Of a DNA stretch of 64,000 nucleotides, positions 33,032-42,059 are shown one piece after another. Where the stretch lies: NCBI GenBank assembly GCA_018057825.1, contig JAGPCY010000004.1, forward strand, positions 1-64,000, given 5' to 3'. The number at the start of each line of letters is the position of its first letter. Positions within the stretch are counted from its first letter, which is position 1. A program made the translations under genes and the position numbers. The notes under the pieces were generated by a model that had not been told where the DNA came from, made no database searches, and saw only the letters and a program-made list of their open reading frames with translations. Source of the DNA: Kofleriaceae bacterium (GTDB lineage: Bacteria; Myxococcota_A; Polyangia; Haliangiales; Haliangiaceae).

Positions 33032-33646
33032 ATGACCACGACCGCGAAGGAACAGGCCCTCGCAGACCGAATCGCGCGCCGGCTCGCGAGCGAAGACGTC
33101 GCGACGTTCCGCGCCGGCGGTCGCGCGGTCGCGCTGCAGGCCATCGAGCACCGTGTCGCCATGGTCGAGCGGCTGCGCGGGTTGATCGCGCGGCGCCAGG
33201 AACAGGTGATGGACGATCGGCGGCGCGGTTACCACGAGGCGCTCGAAGACCTGCTCCTGGCCGCCGAGGCCGCGCTGGCCCCCGTCGAGCGCGAGGAGCT
33301 GGCCCGCCACGCGCTCGAACACGAGGGACGGCTGCGCGCGTTGCTCGAGGCCGCGGCCGCTGGACCGTTGACGCCCGGGGAAGCCGCGCAGCTCACCGGC
33401 AAGAGCCTCGCCACCGGCACGCGCGATCTCGATCGCCTGGTCGAGCTTGGCCTTGCGACCGAGCTCCCGGCGGCCGATGGCCGGTTGCGCTGGCATCGCG
33501 CTTCGCCGCTCGGCCGTCGCTTGCTCGCTGCCGCGGACCACGCCGGGGCCGCTCGGTCGGCGCTTGCGCGCGCTGCGGCGGTGACGGTGGACGACGACGA
33601 GGACCCGGTGGCGGCGGTGGCCACGGTCAGCGTCGCGCAGCGCTGA
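33032..33646 (+). CDS. winged-helix transcriptional regulator-like protein
   Basis: 204 residues; ATG at 33032. An alternative TTG at 32972 would overlap the nitrilase gene's stop (TTGA). The first 110 residues form a long helix or coiled coil (VERLRGLIARRQEQVMDDRR). Residues about 115-175 look like a winged helix: LTPGEAAQLTGKSLATGTRDLDRLVELGLATE. It most likely binds DNA and regulates its own unit, including the nitrilase-like gene just upstream. A ligand domain is not apparent. An inverted repeat lies 204 bp downstream. Confidence 0.6.
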   Translation: MTTTAKEQALADRIARRLASEDVATFRAGGRAVALQAIEHRVAMVERLRGLIARRQEQVMDDRRRGYHEALEDLLLAAEAALAPVEREELARHALEHEGRLRALLEAAAAGPLTPGEAAQLTGKSLATGTRDLDRLVELGLATELPAADGRLRWHRASPLGRRLLAAADHAGAARSALARAAAVTVDDDEDPVAAVATVSVAQR

Positions 33647-33849
33647 GGCTCGGCGGGCGCCGTGCTTGTCGCAGCGACTGGTCAAGGAGACGCACGGGGC
33701 GTCCGGTCGTTGGTCGTATCACCCGTCCGCCGAGCGCTCGTTGCCTCGGCCGTCGTTTTGTCGTCGGTAGTCGAGCGCGGTCGTGTCGCCTGGGTTCATC
33801 GATTGACGCGGCGCTTGCCGACGAACGACTAATTCGTGTAGCCTCGCTA

Positions 33850-33876
33850 GGTCGAGCGCTTCAGCGCGACTCGACC
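33850..33876. promoter_or_regulatory. inverted repeat just upstream of the 1120-residue gene
   Basis: GGTCGA...TCGACC arms flank GCGC/GCGC with a small bulge, about 20 bp before the start codon and next to the ribosome-binding site AGGAAGG. It may be an operator or a short terminator; there is no T tract. Confidence 0.35.
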
Positions 33877-33895
33877 AGCGGTCAGGAAGGTCTTC

Positions 33896-36800
33896 ATGCG
33901 CAGCTTCTCGGTGTCCGGCGATGTCGTCGTTAAGGAAACGCAGCAACCAGTCGCGGGGCTCGTCGTGGTGGCCTCTTGGGTAGGTGACGCCGGTGCTACG
34001 GTTCGGGCTGGATCCGCGCTGACCGACGCCACCGGCGGATTCGAACTCCCGATCGGCGAGAGCGACGGGCAATGGAACGCGCTGCGAGTTCACGTCGAAG
34101 CGCCCCTTGGCTCCCCCGTCGACAAGCCCCTGGCCACGAGCCCCATCCGCGCCGTGATGGGGAACCGCGAGACCTTCCGCTTCTGGATCGCGGAAGCCAC
34201 CCTCCGCGAAGCGGGGGTGCGCGTCAGCCGTGCGAGCGCAGGCGCCGAGTCGCTGCTCGAGAGCGCCGTGGCCGACCAGCGCCGCCGGGCTGAGTTCGAG
34301 GGCGGGCTGGCCAGGGCCTTTGTGCCGCGCTTGGAGGCTCACCGCGACCGGCGCCAAGCCCTCCGCGTCGAGCTGGGCAACCGGCTCCGCAAGGACGCCG
34401 GGCTGAGTCGTCCCGGTCGACCGCGGGTCGCCTTGCCCGACCAAGGCCTCGTGGCCGTCCTCCAGGCCACCGCCCGTGATGGCGTTCAGTCGGTCGCCGC
34501 CGGCCGGCCGACCCGCCTGCGCCTTGCGATCGCAGACTCCGAACTCGAAGCGCTCCGCACGGCCCCAGGCAGTGCGACCCTCGATCGCGACCGTGTCGAA
34601 GCCCTGGTGTTCGCCGACGGGGCCCGCGCGCGCGTTCGCGAAGACGCGTTCGCGCGATGGTGTGCCCAGCTCCTGCGACCCCTGCCGCCACTGCAGCAGC
34701 CGCCGATTCCTCCTCAGCCGGTGGCGCCCCCCGCGGCGCCGGTCGACTTCGAGACCACCCTGGCTGGGATCGTCGATGCCATCGCGCGCCGCACGGCCCC
34801 GACCATCGAGGCCCGTGCCGACGAAGCGAGTATCGGTGGACGGCTTCGTGCGCTCGATCTCGCGGTCGGTCCCGCCGATCGGTCGGCGCTGTTCGACTAC
34901 GGAGTCCTGGTCGGCACCATCGACGGCGTCTGGCAAGAGTTGTTCGATGAGGAACTGATCGACGCCGCCCTCGAGGTCGAGCAGGCCGTCAGTGCAGGCG
35001 GTGGGCGCCTAGCCGCGACGGGAGCCGTCATCGCCGAGCTACATCGTGAGTTTCACGCCCTGGCCGCCGTCGCGGGTGGCCCCAACGCACGCGCGCGCAA
35101 CAGCGACCGAAGCCGATTCTCGGACGGTCCCTTCGCCAGCTTCCTCGAGGGGATCTTCGGTCGCCCGCAAGTCCAGGACCATCGCGGGGACTCGCCGCCC
35201 GTGGTGGGGCCGAGGTCAACCCGCGGCCCGCTATGGACGGACGAGCCGCCGACGCCCGAGTACGACGCGCTCTTGGAGGACCTCCGCGAACGGCTCGAGG
35301 AGCCGTACACGTTCCAGGTGTTCGCGGCGAGCGAGGACGATCGCGCATTCGACTTCGGGCTGTTCGTCAGCTATCGCCAACGATGGGAGCCGCGCGGTCA
35401 TCAGGCCGGCGCGCTGGTCAAGACGGTCACGCTGGCGCCGCGGGAAGAGCGCACCTACACCACCCGCACTACCTTCAAGCGCTCGAGTAGCTCGGTGCAG
35501 GCGACGAACCTAGAGCGCTCCGATCGCACGGAGACCCAGGACACGTATCGCAGTGCCGCGGACCTCGTCGCCGCCACCAAGTCGAGCCTCGGCTTCGAGG
35601 TGACCAACGAGGGCTCGGTCGGCATCGGCGAGCTGTTCTCGGCGGACGGCTCCGCTCGACTGACACAGACGACCGAGCAATCATCGCAAGAGACCCGGCA
35701 GTTCGTCCGCGAGGGCGTGCGGCGCGCCGCACAGGAGGCACGTTCCTCGATGCGGACCGAGGTCACGACCACCGAAAGCAGCGAGGTCTTCACGGAGGAG
35801 AGCGGCAAGATCGTCAACCCCAACGAGGAGCTGCCGGTCACCTACCTGTTCTACGAGCTGCAGCGAAGGTTCCGCGTCTCCGAGCGCATCCACAGGGCGA
35901 TGCCCGTGGTGATGGTCGCGCGCGCGGTGCCGCGGCCTGACCAGATCACCCGGGCGTGGTTGTTCGCCCACGGCTGGATCCTGCGCCGGGCGCTGCTCGA
36001 CGAGCAGTTCGCCGCGCCGCTCAGCTACCTGCTCCACGACGCTGCCGGCGTCGAGGCTCGCCTGGGGCAGCTCCGGCAACATCGGGACGGCCTGCGCCGG
36101 CTCGTCGACGCCTTGACCGGTGAGGTCGAGACGCGCAGCCGAGATGCCGCGAGCCGCTACGGTGCCCTCGGTCGGGCGATCGATCTCCGTCTCACGGCAA
36201 CCTCAGCCGACGGCAATGACGGAATCGTCGAGCGGGCCGTGGGGGCCGTCATGGGGAGTGACAACTCGGTCGAGGTCGCGCGGCTCCGCGAGCAAATGGC
36301 GCGTGATGCCTATGAGCAGGCGCTGCGCGCCGAGAGCGACGCTCGCGATCGTCTGAGCCAGGCGTCGTCATCGCTCGAGGTGGCGACCCGCGAGCACACC
36401 GAGGCGGTGGCGCGCTTCCGCGACCAGGAGCTCGCCGTCAAACGGTTGCGAGTGCATGTCAAGGGCCGCATCCTTCACTACATGCGGGCCATCTGGAACG
36501 CCGAGGACCGTGATCAGCGGTACTTCGAGCTGCACAGCGTACGGGTACCCCGCCTCGCCGGCCACCTCGAGTATCGGGTGGTCGAGACCTCAGGTGTGCC
36601 GCCGATGCCGCCGCTGTGGCGACCGCCGCACACGGTCGAGGCGACCCTCGTCCCGGACGAGGTCGACCCGATGCGAGACACCGTTCGGCTCGGCGACATC
36701 GCCGATCTCGAGCACCCGATAGGCTACAAGGGGAACTTCCAGGTCTTCCCGATGCGGCGACACAACGTGTTGACGCAGTTTCTGATGTTGCCGTACCTCG

Positions 36801-37258
36801 ACCACCGGGTCGGGGCCTGCGACCCGGACCTCCTGGCCAACGTCACGTTGACCGAACTCGATACCTACGTCGAGTGCGCTCGTCAGGCCCTGGCGGCGGA
36901 ACAGTTCGCGGCCATCCTGCCGCGTATCCATGAGCTGTACCAGGCCGTCCTCGCGCGGCCGTTCCCCGACGAGGAGGAGATCGTCGTGCCCACCGGCTCG
37001 ACCTTCATCGAGGCCCTTCCTGGGGCCCGCCCTGTACTCGAAGACTTCCGACTCCTGCACCGCGCCATCGACGTATCGCGCGTCGCCGCCGACGTTCGAC
37101 GCCGCGAACTCGATAACCTGCGCCGGGTCGCGCTCATCCGCGCCGGTCACCTGGGCGATCCTGATATCGAGACCATGGTCTTGGCCCCAACCGGCACGAA
37201 CCCCATCGTGGCCCCGTCGGTCGAGCCAATCGCCCCGTCGGATCCGGAGGTTCGGTAG
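33896..37258 (+). CDS. large protein of unknown function, linked to an M91-type effector candidate
   Basis: 1120 residues with a good ribosome-binding site (AGGAAGG) before ATG 33896. The N-terminus (about 1-90, VSGDVVVKETQQPVAGLVVV) resembles a carboxypeptidase-regulatory Ig fold. A middle region (about 518-690) is Ser/Thr/Gln-rich with YTTRTTFKRSSSS. Residues about 720-850 are a coiled coil. After it comes the segment KGRILHYMRAIWNAEDRDQR, which I half-recognise from large uncharacterised myxobacterial proteins but cannot name. No signal peptide or membrane helix is visible. The M91-type gene starts 2 bases after its stop, so the two are probably co-transcribed. Confidence 0.7.
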   Translation: MRSFSVSGDVVVKETQQPVAGLVVVASWVGDAGATVRAGSALTDATGGFELPIGESDGQWNALRVHVEAPLGSPVDKPLATSPIRAVMGNRETFRFWIAEATLREAGVRVSRASAGAESLLESAVADQRRRAEFEGGLARAFVPRLEAHRDRRQALRVELGNRLRKDAGLSRPGRPRVALPDQGLVAVLQATARDGVQSVAAGRPTRLRLAIADSELEALRTAPGSATLDRDRVEALVFADGARARVREDAFARWCAQLLRPLPPLQQPPIPPQPVAPPAAPVDFETTLAGIVDAIARRTAPTIEARADEASIGGRLRALDLAVGPADRSALFDYGVLVGTIDGVWQELFDEELIDAALEVEQAVSAGGGRLAATGAVIAELHREFHALAAVAGGPNARARNSDRSRFSDGPFASFLEGIFGRPQVQDHRGDSPPVVGPRSTRGPLWTDEPPTPEYDALLEDLRERLEEPYTFQVFAASEDDRAFDFGLFVSYRQRWEPRGHQAGALVKTVTLAPREERTYTTRTTFKRSSSSVQATNLERSDRTETQDTYRSAADLVAATKSSLGFEVTNEGSVGIGELFSADGSARLTQTTEQSSQETRQFVREGVRRAAQEARSSMRTEVTTTESSEVFTEESGKIVNPNEELPVTYLFYELQRRFRVSERIHRAMPVVMVARAVPRPDQITRAWLFAHGWILRRALLDEQFAAPLSYLLHDAAGVEARLGQLRQHRDGLRRLVDALTGEVETRSRDAASRYGALGRAIDLRLTATSADGNDGIVERAVGAVMGSDNSVEVARLREQMARDAYEQALRAESDARDRLSQASSSLEVATREHTEAVARFRDQELAVKRLRVHVKGRILHYMRAIWNAEDRDQRYFELHSVRVPRLAGHLEYRVVETSGVPPMPPLWRPPHTVEATLVPDEVDPMRDTVRLGDIADLEHPIGYKGNFQVFPMRRHNVLTQFLMLPYLDHRVGACDPDLLANVTLTELDTYVECARQALAAEQFAAILPRIHELYQAVLARPFPDEEEIVVPTGSTFIEALPGARPVLEDFRLLHRAIDVSRVAADVRRRELDNLRRVALIRAGHLGDPDIETMVLAPTGTNPIVAPSVEPIAPSDPEVR

Positions 37259-37260
37259 CC

Positions 37261-38208
37261 ATGCCTCCGCCGTCGGGTAGCGACGACCTCATCGCTGAGG
37301 TCGCGAGCATCATGACGCGAGTCGCGAGACTGCCCTTGGCCGCACGCGGTCACCTTGCTGACGTGCTCACCATGTCGCGCCTTGCCGCAGTTGGCGCCCG
37401 AAGCCCCGTCACGACGGCCGCCACACCCCCTCCAAACCCGTCAGCGACCGCTCTGCCAAACCCGGCGACCGAGCTTTCGGAGCCCGTCACGAGCGGCCTT
37501 TCCCCCGGAACTCCGCTCGCTCCGCCACGAGGCACCGGTGTGCTACCAGCCACTGGATCGACCGTGGCCGGCGCGAGGCCATCTGGTACACCAACAGCCA
37601 GAGCGAAGGCGCCGACTCCCGTTCTCGGCGACCCGCGGACGTGGCCCGCGGACCCGGCACGACTGCGGAGCGAGATCATTCTGCATGCGAAATCGCGGAT
37701 CTTTCTCTTGCGCACCGAAAAGGCTGGAAGCCTATCGTTGGCAGCGGATCGAAACGGGGTCAGGGTCAATCTCGTGGGGAAGATGAGGCCAATGCAGCCA
37801 CAGGAGGCGGAGCGATTCTTGGCGCGCTTCGTCGTTCCGCTATTGCCGCACAGGATTGGCAGACAATGGCTCAGTCAGGTCATCACCGGACGCCACGACG
37901 TTGGCGTGCTGTGGGCGATTGGCAAGGAGCGATTTGGGGGGACTGGCGCATTCCCGCTGAAAGCAAGGGATGCGTCTGATTCGAAGGCTGGGTCTCCTTC
38001 TGTGATTGCGATCGATGAGAATGGCGCTGACTGGAAGGCGGTGCCTGATTTGGACGTCATGCCGGACATTGGCTTCCTTCACGAACTGTATCATGCGGCT
38101 ATGATACAGCAGGGGCGCAATGATGGCATGACCGAACGCGAGGCGCGCATTGAAGAGAATCGATACAGACATCAGCGAGGCGCTTCCGTGCAGCGAGAGT
38201 TGCCATGA
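37261..38208 (+). CDS. M91-type (NleD-like) zinc metallopeptidase effector candidate
   Basis: 315 residues. The C-terminus has HELYHAAM (His274, Glu275, His278: a HExxH zinc site) and a later EEN (Glu298-299), in the arrangement of M91/NleD-type effectors, where an acidic residue supplies the third ligand. The N-terminal 45 residues are helical, followed by a long Pro/Thr-rich linker (about 50-130), as in effectors with a separate delivery region. No Sec signal is seen. It starts 2 bases after the 1120-residue gene and its stop overlaps the next ATG (ATGA), so it is in an operon. GC is visibly lower in its 3' half. Confidence 0.7.
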   Translation: MPPPSGSDDLIAEVASIMTRVARLPLAARGHLADVLTMSRLAAVGARSPVTTAATPPPNPSATALPNPATELSEPVTSGLSPGTPLAPPRGTGVLPATGSTVAGARPSGTPTARAKAPTPVLGDPRTWPADPARLRSEIILHAKSRIFLLRTEKAGSLSLAADRNGVRVNLVGKMRPMQPQEAERFLARFVVPLLPHRIGRQWLSQVITGRHDVGVLWAIGKERFGGTGAFPLKARDASDSKAGSPSVIAIDENGADWKAVPDLDVMPDIGFLHELYHAAMIQQGRNDGMTEREARIEENRYRHQRGASVQRELP

Positions 38209-38945
38209 GCCGACATGTCATCCTGTTCTTGTTTGGTGCCGGATGCGCGGGCGCCGGTTACAGTGGCAGCTCGCAGGGCCGAGCCTCGGCGAGTCCGATG
38301 GACCTCGTGCCTGGCGGAGTCGCGGTGGTTGGGTGTTCGGAGACGGACGTGGACTGCCCAGCGTTCAACCGCGCGCGGCGGGTCGAGGTCTCACCGTTCC
38401 TGATGGCCCGCTTCGAGGTCACGGAGGACCAGCACGCGGACTGCGTCGAGGCGGGAAGCTGTGCGGGGGGGACGCGAAGAAGCCAGTATCCGATCAGCGT
38501 GGCGAGCCTTGAGGATGCACGTGCGTATTGCAAGTGGCGAGGCCAGCGCTTGCCGACCAGCGTCGAGTGGGAGCGCGCGGCGCGCGGGGCGGACGGCCGG
38601 CTGTTTCCCTGGGGGGCGAACAGGCCAACGTGCGAACTCGCGACGTACTCGTCATGTGCGCCCTCCGCGGATCATGCTCTCCGAAACGCCGTCTCGGAGG
38701 TCGGCTCGCACCCCGTGGGTGCCGGTCCCTACGGCACGCAGGACCTTGCGGGAAATCTGCCCGAGTGGACCGAGTGCGGCGACGTCGGTGGCGTTGACTG
38801 TGTTGCCGTCATTCGCGGACAGCTCTTCGCGGATGAGAACGGGTTGCGGACCTATGTGGGCGTCGTCGTAGAGCGAGGTGATGTAGTGAACTTCCTGCAG
38901 GCCGGGATCCGGTGCGCCGGAGACGTCCGCCGCGGGGGGCGGTGA
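38205..38945 (+). CDS. FGE-sulfatase (SUMF1) domain lipoprotein
   Basis: 246 residues starting at an ATG that overlaps the preceding stop (ATGA). A short leader with AGCAGAG could be a weak lipobox. The rest matches the formylglycine-generating-enzyme fold: MARFEVTEDQHADCVEAG, ARAYCKWRGQRLPTSVEWE, RAARGADGRLFPWG and GNLPEWTEC. Most such lipoproteins are not enzymes that modify sulfatases but act as binding or substrate-recognition domains. Coupling to the effector gene suggests a role in its handling or surface docking; that is inference. Confidence 0.75.
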   Translation: MSRHVILFLFGAGCAGAGYSGSSQGRASASPMDLVPGGVAVVGCSETDVDCPAFNRARRVEVSPFLMARFEVTEDQHADCVEAGSCAGGTRRSQYPISVASLEDARAYCKWRGQRLPTSVEWERAARGADGRLFPWGANRPTCELATYSSCAPSADHALRNAVSEVGSHPVGAGPYGTQDLAGNLPEWTECGDVGGVDCVAVIRGQLFADENGLRTYVGVVVERGDVVNFLQAGIRCAGDVRRGGR

Positions 38946-39027
38946 GGCCGCGCAGGGCATGTGAGGCTGTCAATCCTGTCGAAGATTCGCTCGAGTTGGT
39001 TCTGATGAATGGCAAGGAGGGTTCCCT

Positions 39028-39699
39028 ATGTATGGATATAGGGCGTCGCGTCGGGTCGCGGTCATGGCTGTCCGTCGACGGTCTATCGTGCTGATCTGGC
39101 TCGGCCTCGTGCTGGCCGGGTGCACGTCCCACGTGCGGTCGACCCCGTGCCTCGCGCAATGGGAGGCAACGCTGTGCGGTCCGTGCGGGGCGCCGTCGGC
39201 GCTGGCCGACACCGAACGGGAGGCGGTGATCGCGAGACTGACGGCGGCGCTCTTGGAGGCCGAGGTGGATCGTGGCTTCTTGACGAGCGACGCGCCGCTC
39301 TCGGCGACGGAGACGAGGTTCTATCGGACCTCGTCGGGGCCGCTGGCGACCGTGACGTCGAAGGGGCTGCGGTTCGCGCCCGCCGAGGCCACGGCGCGAG
39401 CGTATGCGCGCGGGCGGCCTCATCATCCCGTGACCTTCATCGACGTCACCTCGGCGGAGGTGTCCGGCAGCGACGCGCTGTATGTGAAGGTGCTGGTCGT
39501 CGATGAGACCTGGATGGGCGAAGCGCGCGGTCACCTGAACGAACGGATCCCGGCTGAATACTGCGTGACCGTGAACGGCGACGAGATCGAGATCCGCACG
39601 GTGCTCGCTCCGACCCATATCGCCGCCAGCGAAGCTTGGCCCGTGCCTGCGGGGTCGGCAGCTCACCGCGTCGGGCACCCAAGGCGGTCCTTCCGATGA
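39028..39699 (+). CDS. predicted lipoprotein, paralogue of the next gene
   Basis: 223 residues. The ATG at 39028 has a strong ribosome-binding site (AAGGAGG, 7 bases away), so I use it over the ATG at 39064. The leader is followed by VLAGCTSH (lipobox). The mature N-terminus LCGPCGAPSALADTEREAV parallels SCASCGAPSTLAPTARDAL in the next gene, and later YCVTVNGDEIEI parallels YCLQQRGDAVIA. The pair forms a tandem duplication. The function is unknown; their position beside an effector candidate makes immunity or an exported partner possible. Confidence 0.65.
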   Translation: MYGYRASRRVAVMAVRRRSIVLIWLGLVLAGCTSHVRSTPCLAQWEATLCGPCGAPSALADTEREAVIARLTAALLEAEVDRGFLTSDAPLSATETRFYRTSSGPLATVTSKGLRFAPAEATARAYARGRPHHPVTFIDVTSAEVSGSDALYVKVLVVDETWMGEARGHLNERIPAEYCVTVNGDEIEIRTVLAPTHIAASEAWPVPAGSAAHRVGHPRRSFR

Positions 39700-40247
39700 T
39701 GGCGGTTCTGCGTCGTCTCTCGTCGTTCGTGCTCTTGGTGGCCTTGGCCGCCTGCGGGCGAGGGCGCCCTTCGTCGCCAGCTCCCTGCGCCGTCGACTCG
39801 TCGTCGCAGGTGTCGTGCGCGAGCTGCGGCGCGCCATCGACCTTGGCACCGACAGCGCGCGATGCCCTCGCGCAGAGGCTCCTGACGACCATCCTGCGGA
39901 AGGACAGCGTGGCGAGAGTCTTCGGCTTGAGGTCACGCGACCCCGTCTACCTCATGGTCGATGGCCACCCCTGGCGCTTCGATGGCGTGCCGACGGTGGG
40001 CCGGGCTGACGAACTGGACGCACGGCTGCGACAGCAGCCGGATACGCCCGTCACGATCCTTGCGCTCAAGGTCCTGGGCGCATCAGGCGACGACAGCATC
40101 TACCTGGAGGCGACGGTGATCGAGCGCTTCTGGAGCAGCGGCTACGGCCGTATCTGGCAAGACCTGGGGATTGGGACGTACTGCCTGCAGCAACGAGGTG
40201 ATGCCGTCATCGCGACCAGCGTCTCGCCGCCGATCTACTTGAACTAG
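39696..40247 (+). CDS. predicted lipoprotein, paralogue of the previous gene
   Basis: 183 residues, coupled to the previous gene by an ATGA overlap. The signal ends VALAACGRG, a lipobox. Shared features with its neighbour: a CxxCGAPS block after the lipobox, a helical LLTTILRKDS region and a C-terminal YC segment. It lacks a recognised enzyme motif. It is the last gene of the 33.9-40.2 kb unit and converges with the PIN gene; 100 bp separates the two stops. Confidence 0.65.
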   Translation: MMAVLRRLSSFVLLVALAACGRGRPSSPAPCAVDSSSQVSCASCGAPSTLAPTARDALAQRLLTTILRKDSVARVFGLRSRDPVYLMVDGHPWRFDGVPTVGRADELDARLRQQPDTPVTILALKVLGASGDDSIYLEATVIERFWSSGYGRIWQDLGIGTYCLQQRGDAVIATSVSPPIYLN

Positions 40248-40347
40248 CCATGCCACGAGACGCGCCAGTCTCGCCGTAGATCGGTCGGTCCGCCGAAGAC
40301 AGCCGGCCTTGGCGCGAAGGCACGGCTGACCGGCAGGCTGGCCAACG

Positions 40348-41403
40348 CTAGAGGATGACCTCGAGGTCGTACCGGGCGCTGTGGACCGTCTCACCCCGGC
40401 CCCCCCTGCAACTGACGAACACGATTCGGCCGCCAGGCATGGCCGCAAGCCCTCCACCCGGGTCCGCCAGGAACAGGCTGACGATGTTGGGGAAGATCTT
40501 GGTCGCACGCGCGGCGTCGACGTCGTAGTCGAAGGCCGCTGTCAACTCCATCACACCGCGAGGCCCGTCCTGCGCCTCGCCTTCGGGGCCAACGTCGTAG
40601 CGGAAGCGGCAGGTGCCGTAAAGACGTGCAGGCTCCTCGGTGGCGAGCATCTTCACCTCGCCACCGGGGCGACGGTCGCCCAGGGTGAGCCCCCTCATGC
40701 GGAGGAAGTTGTCGACCGACTCGCGCAGGTCCTGCAGGGCGGCGACCGCCAGCGCGTCCTCGTCGAGCCGGACCGGGCTCTGAATGCGAGGCAGCAGGGC
40801 CTCCAGGGATGGGAACACAGCCAGAGTTCCCCTGCGGCCGCGCGCCTCTTCCTCGAGGGTCGTCGCCAGCCGGCCGCGCGCGACCTGCCGCTCGTGATAG
40901 AAGCCGGCGTCCCCGGTGACCAGGTAGACACTGCCTTCGTCGAGCAGGCGCAGGCAGTCCGCCCAGATCACGCCATCCTTGAACTGCTGATCACCGCGCT
41001 TGTTCGGCGGCTCATCGGCCATGATCTTGTCGAGCGACGCGCGAGCGCTGTCCAGGGAGAACGGGAGGTCGCGGCGCGGGATGCCGCGCAGGAACTCGTC
41101 GATGAGGTGGGCCGCGCGCTGACGCAGCTCCTCGTCATCGGGTACCGCGACCGGTTTCGCGCGGCCGAGGAGCGCGACCAGCTTTCGGTGGGCGTCCGTC
41201 ATCTGCTTGCCGAGGTCCGCCATGGTCCGAAACAGGTGCTTCTCGACCTCGCGCCGCACCACTTCGGGCACGACGACGACATGCCCCTGCGATCGGGCGA
41301 AGTACCGGGTCGCGGAGCCGGCTCCGCTCCGCAGGGCCAGCTCGTGTAGCCAGACGTTGGTGTCGATGACCAGGAAGGTCGGTGACGTCTTCGGGGAGGT
41401 CAT
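40348..41403 (-). CDS. PIN-domain (DUF4935-type) protein
   Basis: 351 residues. The N-terminus TFLVIDTNVWLHELAL has the first PIN Asp, a later acidic set occurs in DGVIWADCLRLLDEG and LVTGDAGFYHERQ completes the active site. A C-terminal region of about 150 residues follows. PIN domains are metal-dependent ribonucleases; the DUF4935-type is often found in defence loci. Start is ATG at 41401-41403, which overlaps the preceding gene's stop (ATGA). Lying beyond hsdS on the same strand, it may be an accessory nuclease of the restriction locus. Confidence 0.8.
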   Translation of the reverse strand: MTSPKTSPTFLVIDTNVWLHELALRSGAGSATRYFARSQGHVVVVPEVVRREVEKHLFRTMADLGKQMTDAHRKLVALLGRAKPVAVPDDEELRQRAAHLIDEFLRGIPRRDLPFSLDSARASLDKIMADEPPNKRGDQQFKDGVIWADCLRLLDEGSVYLVTGDAGFYHERQVARGRLATTLEEEARGRRGTLAVFPSLEALLPRIQSPVRLDEDALAVAALQDLRESVDNFLRMRGLTLGDRRPGGEVKMLATEEPARLYGTCRFRYDVGPEGEAQDGPRGVMELTAAFDYDVDAARATKIFPNIVSLFLADPGGGLAAMPGGRIVFVSCRGGRGETVHSARYDLEVIL

Positions 41404-41930
41404 GGCGCTGGTCCAAGGTCGAAGCCCCACGGCTCGAAGCCGGGGTCGAAGGCCTTGCGGAGGAGGGTGAGGGCGCGGCCGATGGGTTCGCCGGGGCTGG
41501 CGTAGAGGGTCTCGCGGAGGTACGCGCCCCAGGGCGCGAGGTAGGGGCCCTGGGATCGGCTGAACAGGGTGACGAAGCCGCCGGGGCTGGCCTCGGGGCC
41601 GAGGTCGAGGACCATCTCGACGTGGGGGGCGTCGTCGGTATGATCGATGTGGGCGTGGTATCGGCGCTTGACCAGGGGGGCGGCGGCGAGGAACCCGAGG
41701 AGTTCGGCGGTGGCCGCTGGTGGGAGCGCGATCGCGGCCTCGCGCTGGAAGGTGGCGTCCTCGAAGTGGCGCGCGGTGCCGGTCAGCGCGCCCTCGGGCC
41801 CGCGGTGGAGGTCGAAGGCGGTCAAGGTGTGGCCGCCCATGCCTGACCAGGCATCGTTCACCCGCACCCACAGGACGTCGGTCAGGTCGACCAGCTCCCC
41901 GAGGGTGAGTCGCGGCGCCCGGGGGCTCAT
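41400..41930 (-). CDS. hypothetical protein coupled to the PIN gene
   Basis: 176 residues. It contains RLTLGELVDLTDVLWVRVND, LHRGPEGALTGTARHFED and YLAPWGAYLRETLYASPGEP; no family is recognised. Its stop overlaps the PIN-gene ATG (ATGA) and its own ATG overlaps the stop of an even smaller frame ending at 41927 (27 codons from ATG 42010, MHEIDVMDALGNP). This tight coupling suggests a small operon, with the PIN protein as the last member. It starts 129 bp after the hsdS stop. Confidence 0.6.
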   Translation of the reverse strand: MSPRAPRLTLGELVDLTDVLWVRVNDAWSGMGGHTLTAFDLHRGPEGALTGTARHFEDATFQREAAIALPPAATAELLGFLAAAPLVKRRYHAHIDHTDDAPHVEMVLDLGPEASPGGFVTLFSRSQGPYLAPWGAYLRETLYASPGEPIGRALTLLRKAFDPGFEPWGFDLGPAP

Positions 41931-42059
41931 GGCGAACCATCGCTGGGGGGCGGTAACAAGACGGAGTAGATGGGGTTTCCGAGTGCGTCCATGACATCGA
42001 TCTCGTGCATGGCTATCGTGCAGAGGAAAGGCGAGGCGGGACCGTGGCTTCGGCGATGG

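Noticed and set aside
33800-33850. A sigma-70 promoter before the 1120-residue gene (TTGACG with an AT-rich box after it)
   Set aside because: The spacing to any reasonable -10 sequence is too long (19-21 bp).
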